Source: Tolypothrix sp. NIES-4075 (lineage in GTDB: Bacteria; Cyanobacteriota; Cyanobacteriia; Cyanobacteriales; Nostocaceae). From it: DNA of 64,000 nucleotides. The notes beneath the pieces were generated by a model that was given only the letters and a program-made list of their open reading frames with translations, ran no database searches and had not been told where the DNA came from. Shown piece after piece: positions 28,204 to 37,629 of the stretch (positions within the stretch are counted from its first letter, which is position 1; every line of letters begins with the position of its first letter). The stretch is taken from NCBI RefSeq assembly GCF_002218085.1, contig NZ_BDUC01000003.1, positions 1,036,565 to 1,100,564 on the forward strand, given 5' to 3'. Made by a program: the position numbers and the translations under genes.

Positions 28204-30459
28204 CTAATTTTTGGGAATTTTAAGTTTTTTCGCTTTCTCTAACGCATAAAAATCCGATTCGCGACCTATGGCAAACTTGAGTGAGCTAGATAAATCTTTG
28301 TTAATCAAAGTGATAAAAAAGATAAGTGTTAAGAAGGCTATGCCTGCACACAGCGAGTAAACACCTCGGTAACCTAGGCTCTCGGCAACAGAACCCATAA
28401 CGTATCCAGCTAGGACAACTCCCAAGTCCAAACCACTAAGAGCGGCTGAGTAAGCCCTGCCACGTTCTTCGGATGAACAGCGATCGGCGACTAAAGTATT
28501 TAGCATTGGTGGCCAAGTTGCTGCTGCTGCTCCTTCAAGGAGAGCCGCGAATAAAAAAGCTAGTGTACTTTGAGCATAGGATAAGACCGCAAGGGACAGT
28601 CCGGACAAGACGAGACCACAACTAATAAACAGTCCCCGTCCATAGAGATCCAAGACTCGACCTAAAATGAGGCGCACAGCAAGATTGGCAATGGCTGCCG
28701 TGGCAAAAAACCAGCCTACATTGAGGTTGACTTTAGTTTCTCTGATGAACAACGCCACAAAGATACTTGACGAACTAAAAACTAAATTACCCAATAGGAA
28801 AACTAGAAAAGGTATCCGGAAGCGAGGGCTGATTAATAGCTGCCAATAGTCACTGAAGGCAGATGGAGAAGTTTTGGGTTGAGAAACCTTCTTCTCTTCG
28901 CGAATTTGGGCAACACATAATAGACCCAGCAAACCCAACGCTCCAGCACTGAAAAACAAGGTTGTGTAGCCAAACTCACTCATCAAAAAGCCACCTAAAG
29001 CAGGACCTATAAACAACGCTATGGGTCTTGCCATACTCAGAGAGCTAATTAATTGACCCCGCTTTTCTACTGGAGACAAATCGGCAACCAGAGCAGCGTA
29101 GCTCGTGCCGAAGCCAGCAATTGCTATGCCGTGGAAAGCTCGGATGAGTATCAGCAGTGGAATCGAATCTACAAACCTATAGGCTAAAGGTGCGATCGCC
29201 ACTACACTGGTAGCGATGCCCAATACCAACTTGCGACCGCGCTGGTCAGAGAGAGCGCCCATTGTGGGTTTAAACAACAACAGCCCAAAGGTCAAGCTGC
29301 CCATCACTATCCCAACTTGCTGATTGCTACCTCCGACATCTGCAATGTACTGAGGCAATGTGGGCAGCAGAGTATCGAAACTTGACCAAAACAGCAGTGA
29401 GGTGGCACCTGCAAACAGCAGCGAACGATTAGTATCGGAGAGGTTTTCTACAGAAGAGTAAACTAGCTGGACTACGGGTGGGCGATCGCCTACAACACGC
29501 AGCGCATGAAATAAGTGTCCTCCCAAAAAGACAACGCCTAGCCACAAATTTGCATTTGCTAGCCAGATGCGAGAGGTGAGAATTGTTCCATCTCCACTGT
29601 ATAAAGCCGGAAAGGGGTGAAAGCCAAAACTCAGCGTTGGTCCAAAAAACTCAACAGGAACAGCGATCGCGTTGACACTAACAAACAAAGTGGCAATAAA
29701 AGCCATCAAACTGAGTGCGCCGATACTGTAAGATAAGTACGCTTCCGCTGACCAAACAAACAACGGTTTGACCCAGGCAAACGGTTGGGTGAGGATATGC
29801 CAAATGCCACCAGCGATGCACATCAGGGCAACATAAATATGACCCCCAATTATGTCTTCCAAATTATCCACGCTAGCCAACCAAAATTTCCCCTTCAGTC
29901 CGACTAGGTAGCTAAAAATAGTTGTTGGGTTCAATGTGGGATCGCTCACTAAACGCACTTGGCTAATTGTTGAGTCGTAAATGCCACCAAAAAACATGGC
30001 TTTACTTACTAACAACAACGCTCCCACACCCAAGAAAATCAGGTGAATGCCCAAAATAGTAGTCATTTTGTTGGCATCATCCCAGCGATAGCCATAAAAT
30101 TTATCTTCTATGACATCTGGACCTTTAAGAGCATGAAACAGACCCCCAGCACCGAGAAAGGCTGAACTAATCAGGTGCAAAGCCGCAATTACAAAGTAAG
30201 GGTAGGTGTCAATAACTTTACCCCCCTCACCGATACCAAAGCCCAGCCGTGCCAGATTAGGCAGGATAATTAAATTTTGCTGGTACATTGGCTGCGCTGG
30301 GTCAAAGACATGCAATTCAAAGGCGGCGATCGCACCTACACAAAATACCATTAAACCAGCATAAGCAACATGAGCGCCCAGCAGCTTTCCTGACAAATTG
30401 GGCAAACGAGCATTACCTGACCACCAAGGAATATCCGGCGAACTTTTAGGAAAATTCAT
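28204..30459 (-). CDS. CP43/IsiA-like chlorophyll-binding domain fused to an MFS transporter
   Basis: A 751-residue protein counted from the ATG at 30459 (an in-frame GTG at 30483 would add 8). Residues ~1-330 are a six-helix CP43/IsiA/Pcb antenna: PWWSGNARLP start, and histidines at the chlorophyll-ligand positions H30, H95, H109, H139, H207, H221, H315 and H318 (GAHVAYAG, AALHL, GLFHAL, GIHLIFLG, EDIIGGHIYVA, GIWHIL, GGHLFHALR). The large lumenal loop of PSII CP43 is absent, as in IsiA/Pcb. Residues ~345-751 are a complete MFS transporter with motif A GALSDQRGRK (401-410) and its repeat ILGRVLDLYGRG in the second half. The frame is continuous across the join with no stop or frameshift. Function is unknown: pigment-coupled transport, pigment carriage or a new antenna are all possible. 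Confidence 0.85.
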   Translation of the reverse strand: MNFPKSSPDIPWWSGNARLPNLSGKLLGAHVAYAGLMVFCVGAIAAFELHVFDPAQPMYQQNLIILPNLARLGFGIGEGGKVIDTYPYFVIAALHLISSAFLGAGGLFHALKGPDVIEDKFYGYRWDDANKMTTILGIHLIFLGVGALLLVSKAMFFGGIYDSTISQVRLVSDPTLNPTTIFSYLVGLKGKFWLASVDNLEDIIGGHIYVALMCIAGGIWHILTQPFAWVKPLFVWSAEAYLSYSIGALSLMAFIATLFVSVNAIAVPVEFFGPTLSFGFHPFPALYSGDGTILTSRIWLANANLWLGVVFLGGHLFHALRVVGDRPPVVQLVYSSVENLSDTNRSLLFAGATSLLFWSSFDTLLPTLPQYIADVGGSNQQVGIVMGSLTFGLLLFKPTMGALSDQRGRKLVLGIATSVVAIAPLAYRFVDSIPLLILIRAFHGIAIAGFGTSYAALVADLSPVEKRGQLISSLSMARPIALFIGPALGGFLMSEFGYTTLFFSAGALGLLGLLCVAQIREEKKVSQPKTSPSAFSDYWQLLISPRFRIPFLVFLLGNLVFSSSSIFVALFIRETKVNLNVGWFFATAAIANLAVRLILGRVLDLYGRGLFISCGLVLSGLSLAVLSYAQSTLAFLFAALLEGAAAATWPPMLNTLVADRCSSEERGRAYSAALSGLDLGVVLAGYVMGSVAESLGYRGVYSLCAGIAFLTLIFFITLINKDLSSSLKFAIGRESDFYALEKAKKLKIPKN

Positions 30460-31111
30460 ACACTTGATTATTGAAAGATTCACTTTTTTCCGTCAATTTT
30501 ACCTTTACTTGATAGCCCAGTAACTCTGCCGTTCTCTTTGGGTTATTAATTTCATCTCCTAAATCCGAATAATTCATCAAAATTTTGCCATCTGATTTGA
30601 GGTAATTTCTGGCTTCTCTGAGAAATCTTTCGTTAAGCGGATAACCTTCATCTGAACTGGCGTTAAATGGACCACCTGCATAGTAAAACGGTTGATTGAA
30701 AACTATTAAATCAAACTGAATTGCTTGATTGAGTTGTGCAAATAAATTACTATGAACTACCTCAATTGGAGCTAAATCAGAATTGAGCTTAATGTTTTCT
30801 TTTGTACACTCAACTGCTGCTGGATTTATATCTGCTGCCCAAACATTTGGCACTTTGTTTTGGCGGAGAGTCAATGCCAGATACCCGCTACCGCAGCCCA
30901 GATCCAGTGCTGTGTTGACCGAGTAAGTTTTTAGAACCTTTGCCATTAGTTTTGTTGTGCATCCCTGCTCTGGGGGGAAAACACCCTTAGCAATGTTAAG
31001 TTTTATTCCATCTAATTCTATTAAATACGGTTGACGGTGGTACACTTCATACATTTTTGCGGTTCTTTCTTTTTGAACTGGCGAAAGTTCAAGTTTGTTT
31101 TCGCTATTCAT
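30446..31111 (-). CDS. class I SAM-dependent methyltransferase (HemK/RsmC-like)
   Basis: A 221-residue enzyme. The SAM-binding loop is ALDLGCGSGYLAL (residues ~68-80), acidic loop AADINPAAVEC, and a catalytic NQPFYY at 139-144, a variant of the NPPY motif of N-methyltransferases acting on glutamine or nucleobases. Its 3' end overlaps the start of the CP43-MFS gene by about 14 bases, so the two are translationally close. It might methylate a small molecule or protein of this locus; the substrate cannot be read. Confidence 0.8.
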   Translation of the reverse strand: MNSENKLELSPVQKERTAKMYEVYHRQPYLIELDGIKLNIAKGVFPPEQGCTTKLMAKVLKTYSVNTALDLGCGSGYLALTLRQNKVPNVWAADINPAAVECTKENIKLNSDLAPIEVVHSNLFAQLNQAIQFDLIVFNQPFYYAGGPFNASSDEGYPLNERFLREARNYLKSDGKILMNYSDLGDEINNPKRTAELLGYQVKVKLTEKSESFNNQVYEFS

Positions 31112-31204
31112 TTGGTTAGATCATTTACTTAATTTAATGTACGTGCGAAGCATTTGTATATAACCTTTGGCTGACGATCCAACCTTTTCGGCACAACAAA
31201 ACAC

Positions 31205-31741
31205 TTATGCCAAACGCAGTCGAGGACAATTTTCTAGAAACGAAGCCGCTTTATTTTTAGCTTTCGGGTTATCAGTATGCGCTCTCGTGGGTCGGATAAT
31301 GCCATTGAGCAAATCATCCAAACCATAAGGAGTAAAAAATTGCCATTCTCCAGAGGCATTTAGCCTCACCCCAACAGCGGTTGCGGTATGCAGCCAGTCT
31401 GCAATTCCTTCCTCGGTGCTATTGTAACGAGTAGAACCAGAACGCCAAATAGCAAAACTGGCTTGATTTTTAACATCAAACTCGCAGTCAGGAAATTGAG
31501 CTGTGAGCGTTGTCTTTGCTGCGAGTTCTTGAGAGCGATCGCCAAGTGCATCAAAGAAAGCAATATCAAAGTCTTTGATGAATAATTGACAATCATCCCC
31601 AAACAGCGATCGCCAAACTGTATTTCTTACTGCACCTCCTGCCAACCACCAACAAGATAGATTCAGTTGAGCTATCGCAGGTAATACAATGGCAATCGGA
31701 GAGTTAATCAGAATCTTTTGCAGCTTAACTGTACTATCCAT
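31205..31741 (-). CDS. nucleotidyltransferase family protein (NTP_transf_6 type)
   Basis: A 178-residue protein with WWLAGGAVRNTVW near residue 31, FIKDFDIAFFD (D57 region, the metal-binding Asp pair) and DGLLNGIIRP-like text LDDLLNGIIRPT near the C-terminus, matching small bacterial nucleotidyltransferase-fold proteins of unknown substrate. Cytosolic. It is probably part of the same minus-strand group, although an interspersed-repeat copy separates it from the DegT gene upstream. Confidence 0.75.
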   Translation of the reverse strand: MDSTVKLQKILINSPIAIVLPAIAQLNLSCWWLAGGAVRNTVWRSLFGDDCQLFIKDFDIAFFDALGDRSQELAAKTTLTAQFPDCEFDVKNQASFAIWRSGSTRYNSTEEGIADWLHTATAVGVRLNASGEWQFFTPYGLDDLLNGIIRPTRAHTDNPKAKNKAASFLENCPRLRLA

Positions 31742-31754
31742 TTCTTTCTATAAT

Positions 31755-31836
31755 AGGACTTACGCAAAATACCTTTGGAACTCTTATTTCTTCGTGTCCT
31801 TCGTGTCTTCGTGGTTCGTTTTTCCGTGACTTGTGC
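31755..31836. repeat. interspersed repeat, copy 2 (GGACTTACGCA family), decayed
   Basis: Starts AGGACTTACGCA (31755-31766) and continues with ttcgtgtccttcgtgtcttcgtgg-type text ending near 31836. Same family as 41446-41532 and 14612-14678, inserted between two genes. Confidence 0.6.
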
Positions 31837-31857
31837 TTAGTCTTGTATGATTTTGGG

Positions 31858-33081
31858 TTAAGAAAGTTTTTTGTTGATAGATAGCCCATGCTGCAAAACA
31901 AACCGGATAATTCTTGTGATTTGGCTGATGTCTTCAAATGTTATTGCAGTTCCAGTAGGTAGAGTCAAAATTCGCTCTCCTAGACAATTGGTGTAAGGAA
32001 GCTGCTCTTCTTTAAAGGGAAACACCGAGCGGTAAGGTTCCATTTGGTGGCAGCCTGGGTAGAAATATCGCCGTGCCAGAATGTTTTCAGCGTGTAATAT
32101 CTGCATTAGGCGATCGCGACTAATTTGAGTAATCTTCTCGTCAATCTCCAAAACTATATACTGGTAGTTGTTCTTCTCGCTTTCATTGAACGAAAAAAAA
32201 CGAACTCCGGGGATACCTTCTAGTTCTTGTTGGTATAGTTTGTAGTTACGGTGGTTGATATTTATGAATTCGTCTAAGCTTTCCAACCCGGTTAAGCCCA
32301 TTGCTGCACAGACTTCGTTCATTTTGCCGTTGGTGCCTATACATATGGCATTGTCGTTGCCTGCTGCAAAGCCAAAATTCACCATCAGGCGAATCGAGTT
32401 AGCTAACTCGTCATCATTGGTGACGACGGCTCCCCCCTCAAAGGTATTGAGAAACTTGGTAGCATGAAAGCTGAGAACTTCTGCCTGACCAAAATTGCCG
32501 ATCGCTCGTCCTTGGTATGAACAGTAAAAAGCGTGTGCTGCGTCAAAGAGAAGTTTGAGATTGTGACGGTGGGCGATCGCGCTCAAGGCTTCCACATTGC
32601 AGGGCTGCCCCCAAACGTGGACACCAAGAATTGCGCTGGTGTCTCTTGTAATCAGCTTCTCGACCATTTGAGGATCGATTGTATGGGTATGGGGGTCAAT
32701 ATCGCAAAAGACAGGGGTAAGCCCTAGCCATTGCAAAGCATGTGCCGTGGCAATGAAGGTGAACGATGGCACTATGACTTCGCCTGTAAGGTTAGCAGCT
32801 TTAGCGGCAATTTGTAAAGCAACTGTGCCATTGCAGGTGGCAATGCAGTGCTTAACACCAAGAATCTTCGCGATGCGAGATTCAAACTCCTGGACATATT
32901 CCCCATTATTAGATAACCACTTTCTGTCCAAGATATCGTTGATGCGATTTAGCAGGTGCAAGCGATCGCCGATATTAGGACGACCTACATAAATTTTATC
33001 CCCAAAAGTAGGAGTGCCTCCGAAAATAGCAAGTTTCTGATTGAGTTTAACAGAAGTTTTTTTTACCGAAGCTTGTACCAA
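31858..33081 (-). CDS. DegT/DnrJ/EryC1 family PLP-dependent aminotransferase
   Basis: A 407-residue enzyme with LLFDAAHAFYC (D180 contacts the PLP pyridine) and SFHATKFLNTFEGGAV, where K209 forms the Schiff base. The fold and motifs are those of sugar aminotransferases that make amino sugars on nucleotides, though family members also act on cyclitols and other ketones. The neighbouring radical SAM enzyme and APS kinase lie on the same strand just upstream. The N-terminal ~40 residues (IFGGTPTFGDKIYVGRPNIG) are usual for the family. Confidence 0.9.
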   Translation of the reverse strand: MVQASVKKTSVKLNQKLAIFGGTPTFGDKIYVGRPNIGDRLHLLNRINDILDRKWLSNNGEYVQEFESRIAKILGVKHCIATCNGTVALQIAAKAANLTGEVIVPSFTFIATAHALQWLGLTPVFCDIDPHTHTIDPQMVEKLITRDTSAILGVHVWGQPCNVEALSAIAHRHNLKLLFDAAHAFYCSYQGRAIGNFGQAEVLSFHATKFLNTFEGGAVVTNDDELANSIRLMVNFGFAAGNDNAICIGTNGKMNEVCAAMGLTGLESLDEFININHRNYKLYQQELEGIPGVRFFSFNESEKNNYQYIVLEIDEKITQISRDRLMQILHAENILARRYFYPGCHQMEPYRSVFPFKEEQLPYTNCLGERILTLPTGTAITFEDISQITRIIRFVLQHGLSINKKLS

Positions 33082-33162
33082 TTGTTCTATCCTGTATTAC
33101 TATTTTGATGGAATTATCTCTTTTCTGGACTGCCTTTAAACTCCAAAGTCATCAAAGATGAA

Positions 33163-34110
33163 TTAATTACGAATTGCTGCTTTTTGTTCGTTTTTTTCAA
33201 TGTCAAATTTATGATTTTTGTTGATGATATCTTGACACAGCCCGATCCCAAAACTCTGGTCGAATTGTTCAAACTTTTGCTGAAGGGTTTTCAAGTCTCC
33301 ATTCATCACAGAGTCATAGATGGGAATAGAGAATTCTTCATAAATACAGGGTTTGATTTCTCCGTTTGGAGTTACATACAAACTTCCCTGTTCTCGACAT
33401 AACTCTTTGGCATCATCAACATCCCCAGTCATCACTGCTGCCCGACAAAGACACCGCATTGTAGTAATGGTATTCTTACCCTTTTTCCAAGTTTTTTTCA
33501 AATCTCCTTTCTCTAAAAAATAACCATTATCCTTTAAAAGACTTTCTAGCTTGATTATCTCTAAAGATGGATCGCAAAATCCCCCTAATTCCAACACTTC
33601 AATAAACTTAATCTCTACTCCTGTTGAATCGGAAAAATTGATTAGTTCTTGAGCATTGGCTAGACTAATAAATGGAGTGTTCAATTTTGTGTATATTCCC
33701 GCATTATGGGCTGCCATAACATTCTTAATGGTAGCTTCAAAAGGTAATTGCTTAATAGCTTCGTAGGCTTCTTTGCTTAAGGAATCCACATTAAATTTAA
33801 TCTCATCCAAGTAGGGAAATAGCATATATAGACGGTCAGTGAGAGTACCATTTGTGGTTATAGATAAGTATATTCCTCTCTCTTTAACCGCCTTAGCAAT
33901 TTCGACAATATGAGGATTTAGTGTAGGTTCTCCACCACTTAGAATGACTTCTTCTGTCGGGACGATATCAAGTAACTTTCCTACAAACTCCTCATTCATA
34001 GTGCTATTAACTGGTACTGCCTGACCTTCATTATGGCAGTAAGGGCATTTGGCATTACAGTAGAAGGTAGTTAAAAATCTGATCCGTCTCGGTTTAATAT
34101 GTAATTTCAC
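33163..34110 (-). CDS. MoaA-like radical SAM enzyme
   Basis: A 315-residue protein. The radical SAM cluster motif is CNAKCPYC (C18, C22, C25), followed by the SAM-contact motif ILSGGEPTLN (residues ~57-65). Beyond residue 205 a group of cysteines (RCLCRAA, ELCREQG, KPCIYEE, GLCQD) suggests an auxiliary iron-sulfur cluster, as in MoaA and SPASM/Twitch proteins. No other molybdopterin gene is near, so it is probably a biosynthetic enzyme of this locus. The spacing of the auxiliary cysteines differs from textbook MoaA. Confidence 0.82.
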   Translation of the reverse strand: MKLHIKPRRIRFLTTFYCNAKCPYCHNEGQAVPVNSTMNEEFVGKLLDIVPTEEVILSGGEPTLNPHIVEIAKAVKERGIYLSITTNGTLTDRLYMLFPYLDEIKFNVDSLSKEAYEAIKQLPFEATIKNVMAAHNAGIYTKLNTPFISLANAQELINFSDSTGVEIKFIEVLELGGFCDPSLEIIKLESLLKDNGYFLEKGDLKKTWKKGKNTITTMRCLCRAAVMTGDVDDAKELCREQGSLYVTPNGEIKPCIYEEFSIPIYDSVMNGDLKTLQQKFEQFDQSFGIGLCQDIINKNHKFDIEKNEQKAAIRN

Positions 34111-34158
34111 AACATTTGCTCCTAATTTTGGTAAACAATCGTTAAGATTAGCTTGCCG

Positions 34159-34716
34159 TTATCCTTTTTCTATTACCTGCCTTATCTTCGGAATATATTT
34201 GTATTCTTCTAAAGCTTGTATAACTTTATTTATACTTTCTCTAATATTTAAGCATTGAGTATCGCAAATGATTTCTGGACTTAATGGTTCTTCATACGGG
34301 CTATCAATACCTGTGAAATTTTCAATTTTTCCGGCTCTAGCCAATGCATATAACCCTTTGACATCTCGTTGTTCACAGGTTTGTAAAGATGCTTTAATGT
34401 ATACTTCAACAAAGTTCTCTGACATGTATCGAACTTCTTCACGGACATCTCTATAAGGACTAATTGCCGCCACAATAGCGATAACTTGATTGCGGCTTAA
34501 CAGGCTGGCAACAAATCCAATGCGACGAACGTTTATATCTCGGTCTTTTTTGCTAAATCCTAACTCTTGTGAAAGGTGTGTTCGGACTACATCTCCATCT
34601 AAAACTTCTACAGAACAACTTCTTGCCTTTAATTCCAATGCCACGCCTTTTGAGATTGTGGTTTTGCCAGCACCAGAGAGTCCTGTAAACCATAATGTAA
34701 ATCCTGAATAGTTCAT
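34159..34716 (-). CDS. cysC: adenylylsulfate (APS) kinase
   Basis: A 185-residue kinase with P-loop TGLSGAGKTT (residues ~11-20), the family motif DGDVVRTHL and RDINVRRIGFV, and the C-terminal APS-binding region IENFTGIDSPYEEP. It phosphorylates APS to PAPS in the cytosol. No ATP sulfurylase is adjacent, so this looks like a dedicated PAPS supplier for the sulfotransferase at 25246 rather than the assimilation operon. The ATG at 34716 gives MNYSGFTLWF. Confidence 0.93.
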   Translation of the reverse strand: MNYSGFTLWFTGLSGAGKTTISKGVALELKARSCSVEVLDGDVVRTHLSQELGFSKKDRDINVRRIGFVASLLSRNQVIAIVAAISPYRDVREEVRYMSENFVEVYIKASLQTCEQRDVKGLYALARAGKIENFTGIDSPYEEPLSPEIICDTQCLNIRESINKVIQALEEYKYIPKIRQVIEKG

Positions 34717-35371
34717 GATGAAATATTACTAATTGCACATGAAGTTTTAGAAATAGAAGTGACGGTAGCTCAAAAGATAGCGCAAATTCTACCGCGCACA
34801 TAGCAAGATGATATTACATGAAAAGGTCAAGTTTAACAATCGTGGAAATTTGAGTTTTTCCGATCGGCGTTTTTTTAGACGACAATTCGCCCGTTCTATA
34901 AATCCAAAAGGCTTGTATTTAATGGCGTTTACATGGTAATTATCGTTTCTCACAGAATTTTTACTGCTTGAAGCTTTAAGTTTTATGTATGAGCCTAGCT
35001 GAAGTTTCTGCCATTTTGGCAAGAGATATCATATTGTAATTGTTAAAATTAGCATGAATATAAACAACGTTGTCATACTGAATGATAAAATTTTTATTAC
35101 TTAAAGAAGAAGTTAGAATTCAGCTTGGGCAATTAGTAGGGGATTCAGACTTGCCTACTACGTTCTTCGCAAGGGTTTTAAGGAATAGAGCCGCTTACTA
35201 CGTTCTTCGCAGGTTTATTAAAGTAAAAATTAACACTCTCGTTAATTGACAGGCAACATATTTTTTTTTCCCGGAATCATAAGCGCGTGTTGTAGCGTCA
35301 TCAAGAAGAGTAAAATTAATATTCCAAAAGTTTTCTTGCTCAACATCTGTCGAGATTAAAGGACTTTAATA
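34717..35371. other. divergent promoter region between cysC and the Wzc-type gene
   Basis: About 650 bases with no supported gene. A direct repeat of ctactacgttcttcgca occurs at about 35155-35173 and, slightly altered, 35192-35210. The divergent layout puts both promoters here. Confidence 0.4.
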
Positions 35372-37603
35372 GTGGCTAATACTAGTCTGAATCAGGGGCA
35401 ATTAATTACTACTTCCCCACAAAGCGCGGTTGACATCAGACAACTATCGGCAATTTTGTTTCGCCGGCGCTTTCTCATCCTTGGTGTTTCTGGCTTAGTT
35501 ATGTCCGTTGCCATTTTTCTGGCAACAATTGCTAAACCAAAATACCAAAGCTCTATGCAATTATTGGTAAGTTCCAATTTGTATGAAGGCTTACAATCTA
35601 GAAATATTCAAGGAAATACAGATAGCCAATTTACCGACCCAAATTTTCAAGTTGTTGATTATACTGCTCAGTTAAGGCTAATGCTGAGTACTAAGTTAAT
35701 CCAAAAAGCTGTAAATTTACTGCGTCCGGAATATCCAGATATTCAAGTAGAAGATATTTTAGGTAAGAAAGGTAAACAAGCTAAACCAGGTTCTTTAGTT
35801 GTGGCTCAACTAGAAGCCGGGACAGGAGTTAATAAAGTTCCCAGTCAAGTATTTGAAATCACCTTCAAAGACCAAGATCCAATTAAAGCTGAAAAAGTAC
35901 TGCAAGCATTAAAAAAAGTTTATCAAGATTACAACATAGAGCAACAAAAGCAACGTCTGAATAAAGGACTTTCTTTTGTTAACGATCGCCTACCGACAAT
36001 TAAACGAGAGGTGATTAAATCTGAGAATAATTTAGAACAGTTTCGGCGCAAAAATAACTTACTCGATCCGGAAGCACAAGGTAAAATTATCCTCGAATCT
36101 CTAGCCGATACGCAAAAGCAACTCCAAAGCACTCGCGCCCAGCTGCAAGATGTCCGCGCTCGCTACAATAACTTGCAGCGAAAAATGGCTGCCTCACCGC
36201 AAAATGCGCTTATTTCCTCTCGTTTGAGTCAGTCAACTCGCTATCAAACGCTGTTAAACGAGATTCAAAAAACGGAATTAGCTTTAGCTCAAGAACGATT
36301 GCGCTATACAGACAACTCGCCGGCGATCGCCAAATTGACGCAGCAACGCTCGGATCAAGTATCATTATTACGACAAGAAATTGGGCGATCGCTCGGAGAT
36401 AAAGCACCCGAAAACCCTGCCAGCGGAAAATTACTTCTCACGCAAGGGCAGATGGGAGAAGTTGACCTCAAGTTGCTGGAAGAATTAATACAGGTGCAAA
36501 CAGCTTCCCTTGGATTAGTTGCCAATGAACAAAGTTTAGCTCAGTCAGAACAGCAACTTCGCTCAGAGTTAAGCAGATACCCCACCTTAATTGCAGAGTA
36601 TAATCGTCTGTTGCCAGAAGTAGAAACTAATCGCAAAACACTTGAACAACTTCTGCAAGCGCAACAGTCTTTAGGAATGCAAATTGCTCAAGGAGGGTTT
36701 GATTGGCAAGTCTTGGAAGAACCCCAACCAGGAATTTATATCGGTAGCGGTAGAACATTGCGTTTAGCTGGGGGAGCAGTAATCGGACCTATTTTAGGGA
36801 TTGCGATCGCCCTGATTTGGGAAATGTCTAAAGATGCAATTTATTCTTCACAAGAATTACAAAATTTAACAAATCTGCGGTTACTTGGCAGAGTCCCGAA
36901 ATTATCTTTACCGCTCAGGAAAAAGCGGTTTTCAAGCCTATTTTTTCATCAAAAGGGCAGCTTAACTCCCAGGTATCGTGACAAACAACTTAGTGTTTAC
37001 ACTCGGTTGCCCTTTCACGAAAGCCTGGATATGATCTACCAAAACATTCAAATATCAAATCCCTACGCCTTCAAGTCACTGATGGTGACTTCAGCACGAA
37101 GCGCAGAAGGTAAGACAACTATAGCGCAGGGGCTGGCGGTGAGTGCGGCAAGAATGCATCGGCGAGTTTTGCTGATTGATGCCAACATGCGCGAACCGCA
37201 CCTGCACAACATTTTGGAGCTTTCTAACGACTGGGGACTATCTCTGCTATTAGTCGATGAGACAAATACCCCCGTTCCCGATTACATCCAGCCAATTCAC
37301 CCGGCGATCGATGTTTTGACCGCAGGACCGACACCAGAAGATACAGTGAAATTACTGACTTCTCGGCGGATGAAAGAACTAATCCAAATCTTTGAGCAAA
37401 CCTATGATTTAGTGTTGATAGATGCCCCAGCAATTTTAGGCACAGTTGATGCCAGGATTTTAGCAACCTACTGTCATCAGATTGTATTGGTAGGAAAAAT
37501 CGGTCAAGTGACTAGAACTGAATTGATTCAAGCTACAGAGATTTTAGGCGAGTTGAATGTAGTGGGCATCATCGCTAATGAAGCGAATACAGCAAAAGCT
37601 TAA
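35372..37603 (+). CDS. Wzc-type polysaccharide co-polymerase with BY-kinase-like domain
   Basis: A 743-residue protein. Residues ~20-60 (IRQLSAILFRRRFLILG) begin a Wzz chain-length domain with the first membrane helix, followed by a long coiled region, a second helix at about 465-487, then a P-loop kinase domain: Walker A TSARSAEGKTT (K581), Walker A' LLIDANMREPH and Walker B LVLIDAPAILG. It should control export and chain length of a polysaccharide made at the inner membrane. The Tyr-rich tail of classic tyrosine autokinases is missing (it ends ANTAKA), so self-phosphorylation there is doubtful. GTG start at 35372 preceded by aaagga. Confidence 0.9.
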   Translation: MANTSLNQGQLITTSPQSAVDIRQLSAILFRRRFLILGVSGLVMSVAIFLATIAKPKYQSSMQLLVSSNLYEGLQSRNIQGNTDSQFTDPNFQVVDYTAQLRLMLSTKLIQKAVNLLRPEYPDIQVEDILGKKGKQAKPGSLVVAQLEAGTGVNKVPSQVFEITFKDQDPIKAEKVLQALKKVYQDYNIEQQKQRLNKGLSFVNDRLPTIKREVIKSENNLEQFRRKNNLLDPEAQGKIILESLADTQKQLQSTRAQLQDVRARYNNLQRKMAASPQNALISSRLSQSTRYQTLLNEIQKTELALAQERLRYTDNSPAIAKLTQQRSDQVSLLRQEIGRSLGDKAPENPASGKLLLTQGQMGEVDLKLLEELIQVQTASLGLVANEQSLAQSEQQLRSELSRYPTLIAEYNRLLPEVETNRKTLEQLLQAQQSLGMQIAQGGFDWQVLEEPQPGIYIGSGRTLRLAGGAVIGPILGIAIALIWEMSKDAIYSSQELQNLTNLRLLGRVPKLSLPLRKKRFSSLFFHQKGSLTPRYRDKQLSVYTRLPFHESLDMIYQNIQISNPYAFKSLMVTSARSAEGKTTIAQGLAVSAARMHRRVLLIDANMREPHLHNILELSNDWGLSLLLVDETNTPVPDYIQPIHPAIDVLTAGPTPEDTVKLLTSRRMKELIQIFEQTYDLVLIDAPAILGTVDARILATYCHQIVLVGKIGQVTRTELIQATEILGELNVVGIIANEANTAKA

Positions 37604-37629
37604 CGAAAGACCTACATCTACAATAAATT

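Noticed and set aside
28204..30459. Photosystem II CP43 (psbC)
   Set aside because: The large lumenal loop of CP43 is missing, the protein continues into an MFS transporter and there is no psbD nearby, so it is an IsiA/Pcb-type relative and not psbC.
33163..34110. MoaA of molybdopterin synthesis
   Set aside because: The cluster motif is MoaA-like, but no molybdopterin genes are near and the C-terminal cysteines are arranged differently; kept as MoaA-like radical SAM.
34789..35022. 77-codon minus-strand frame in the cysC/Wzc gap
   Set aside because: No start context or similarity; AT-rich random frame.
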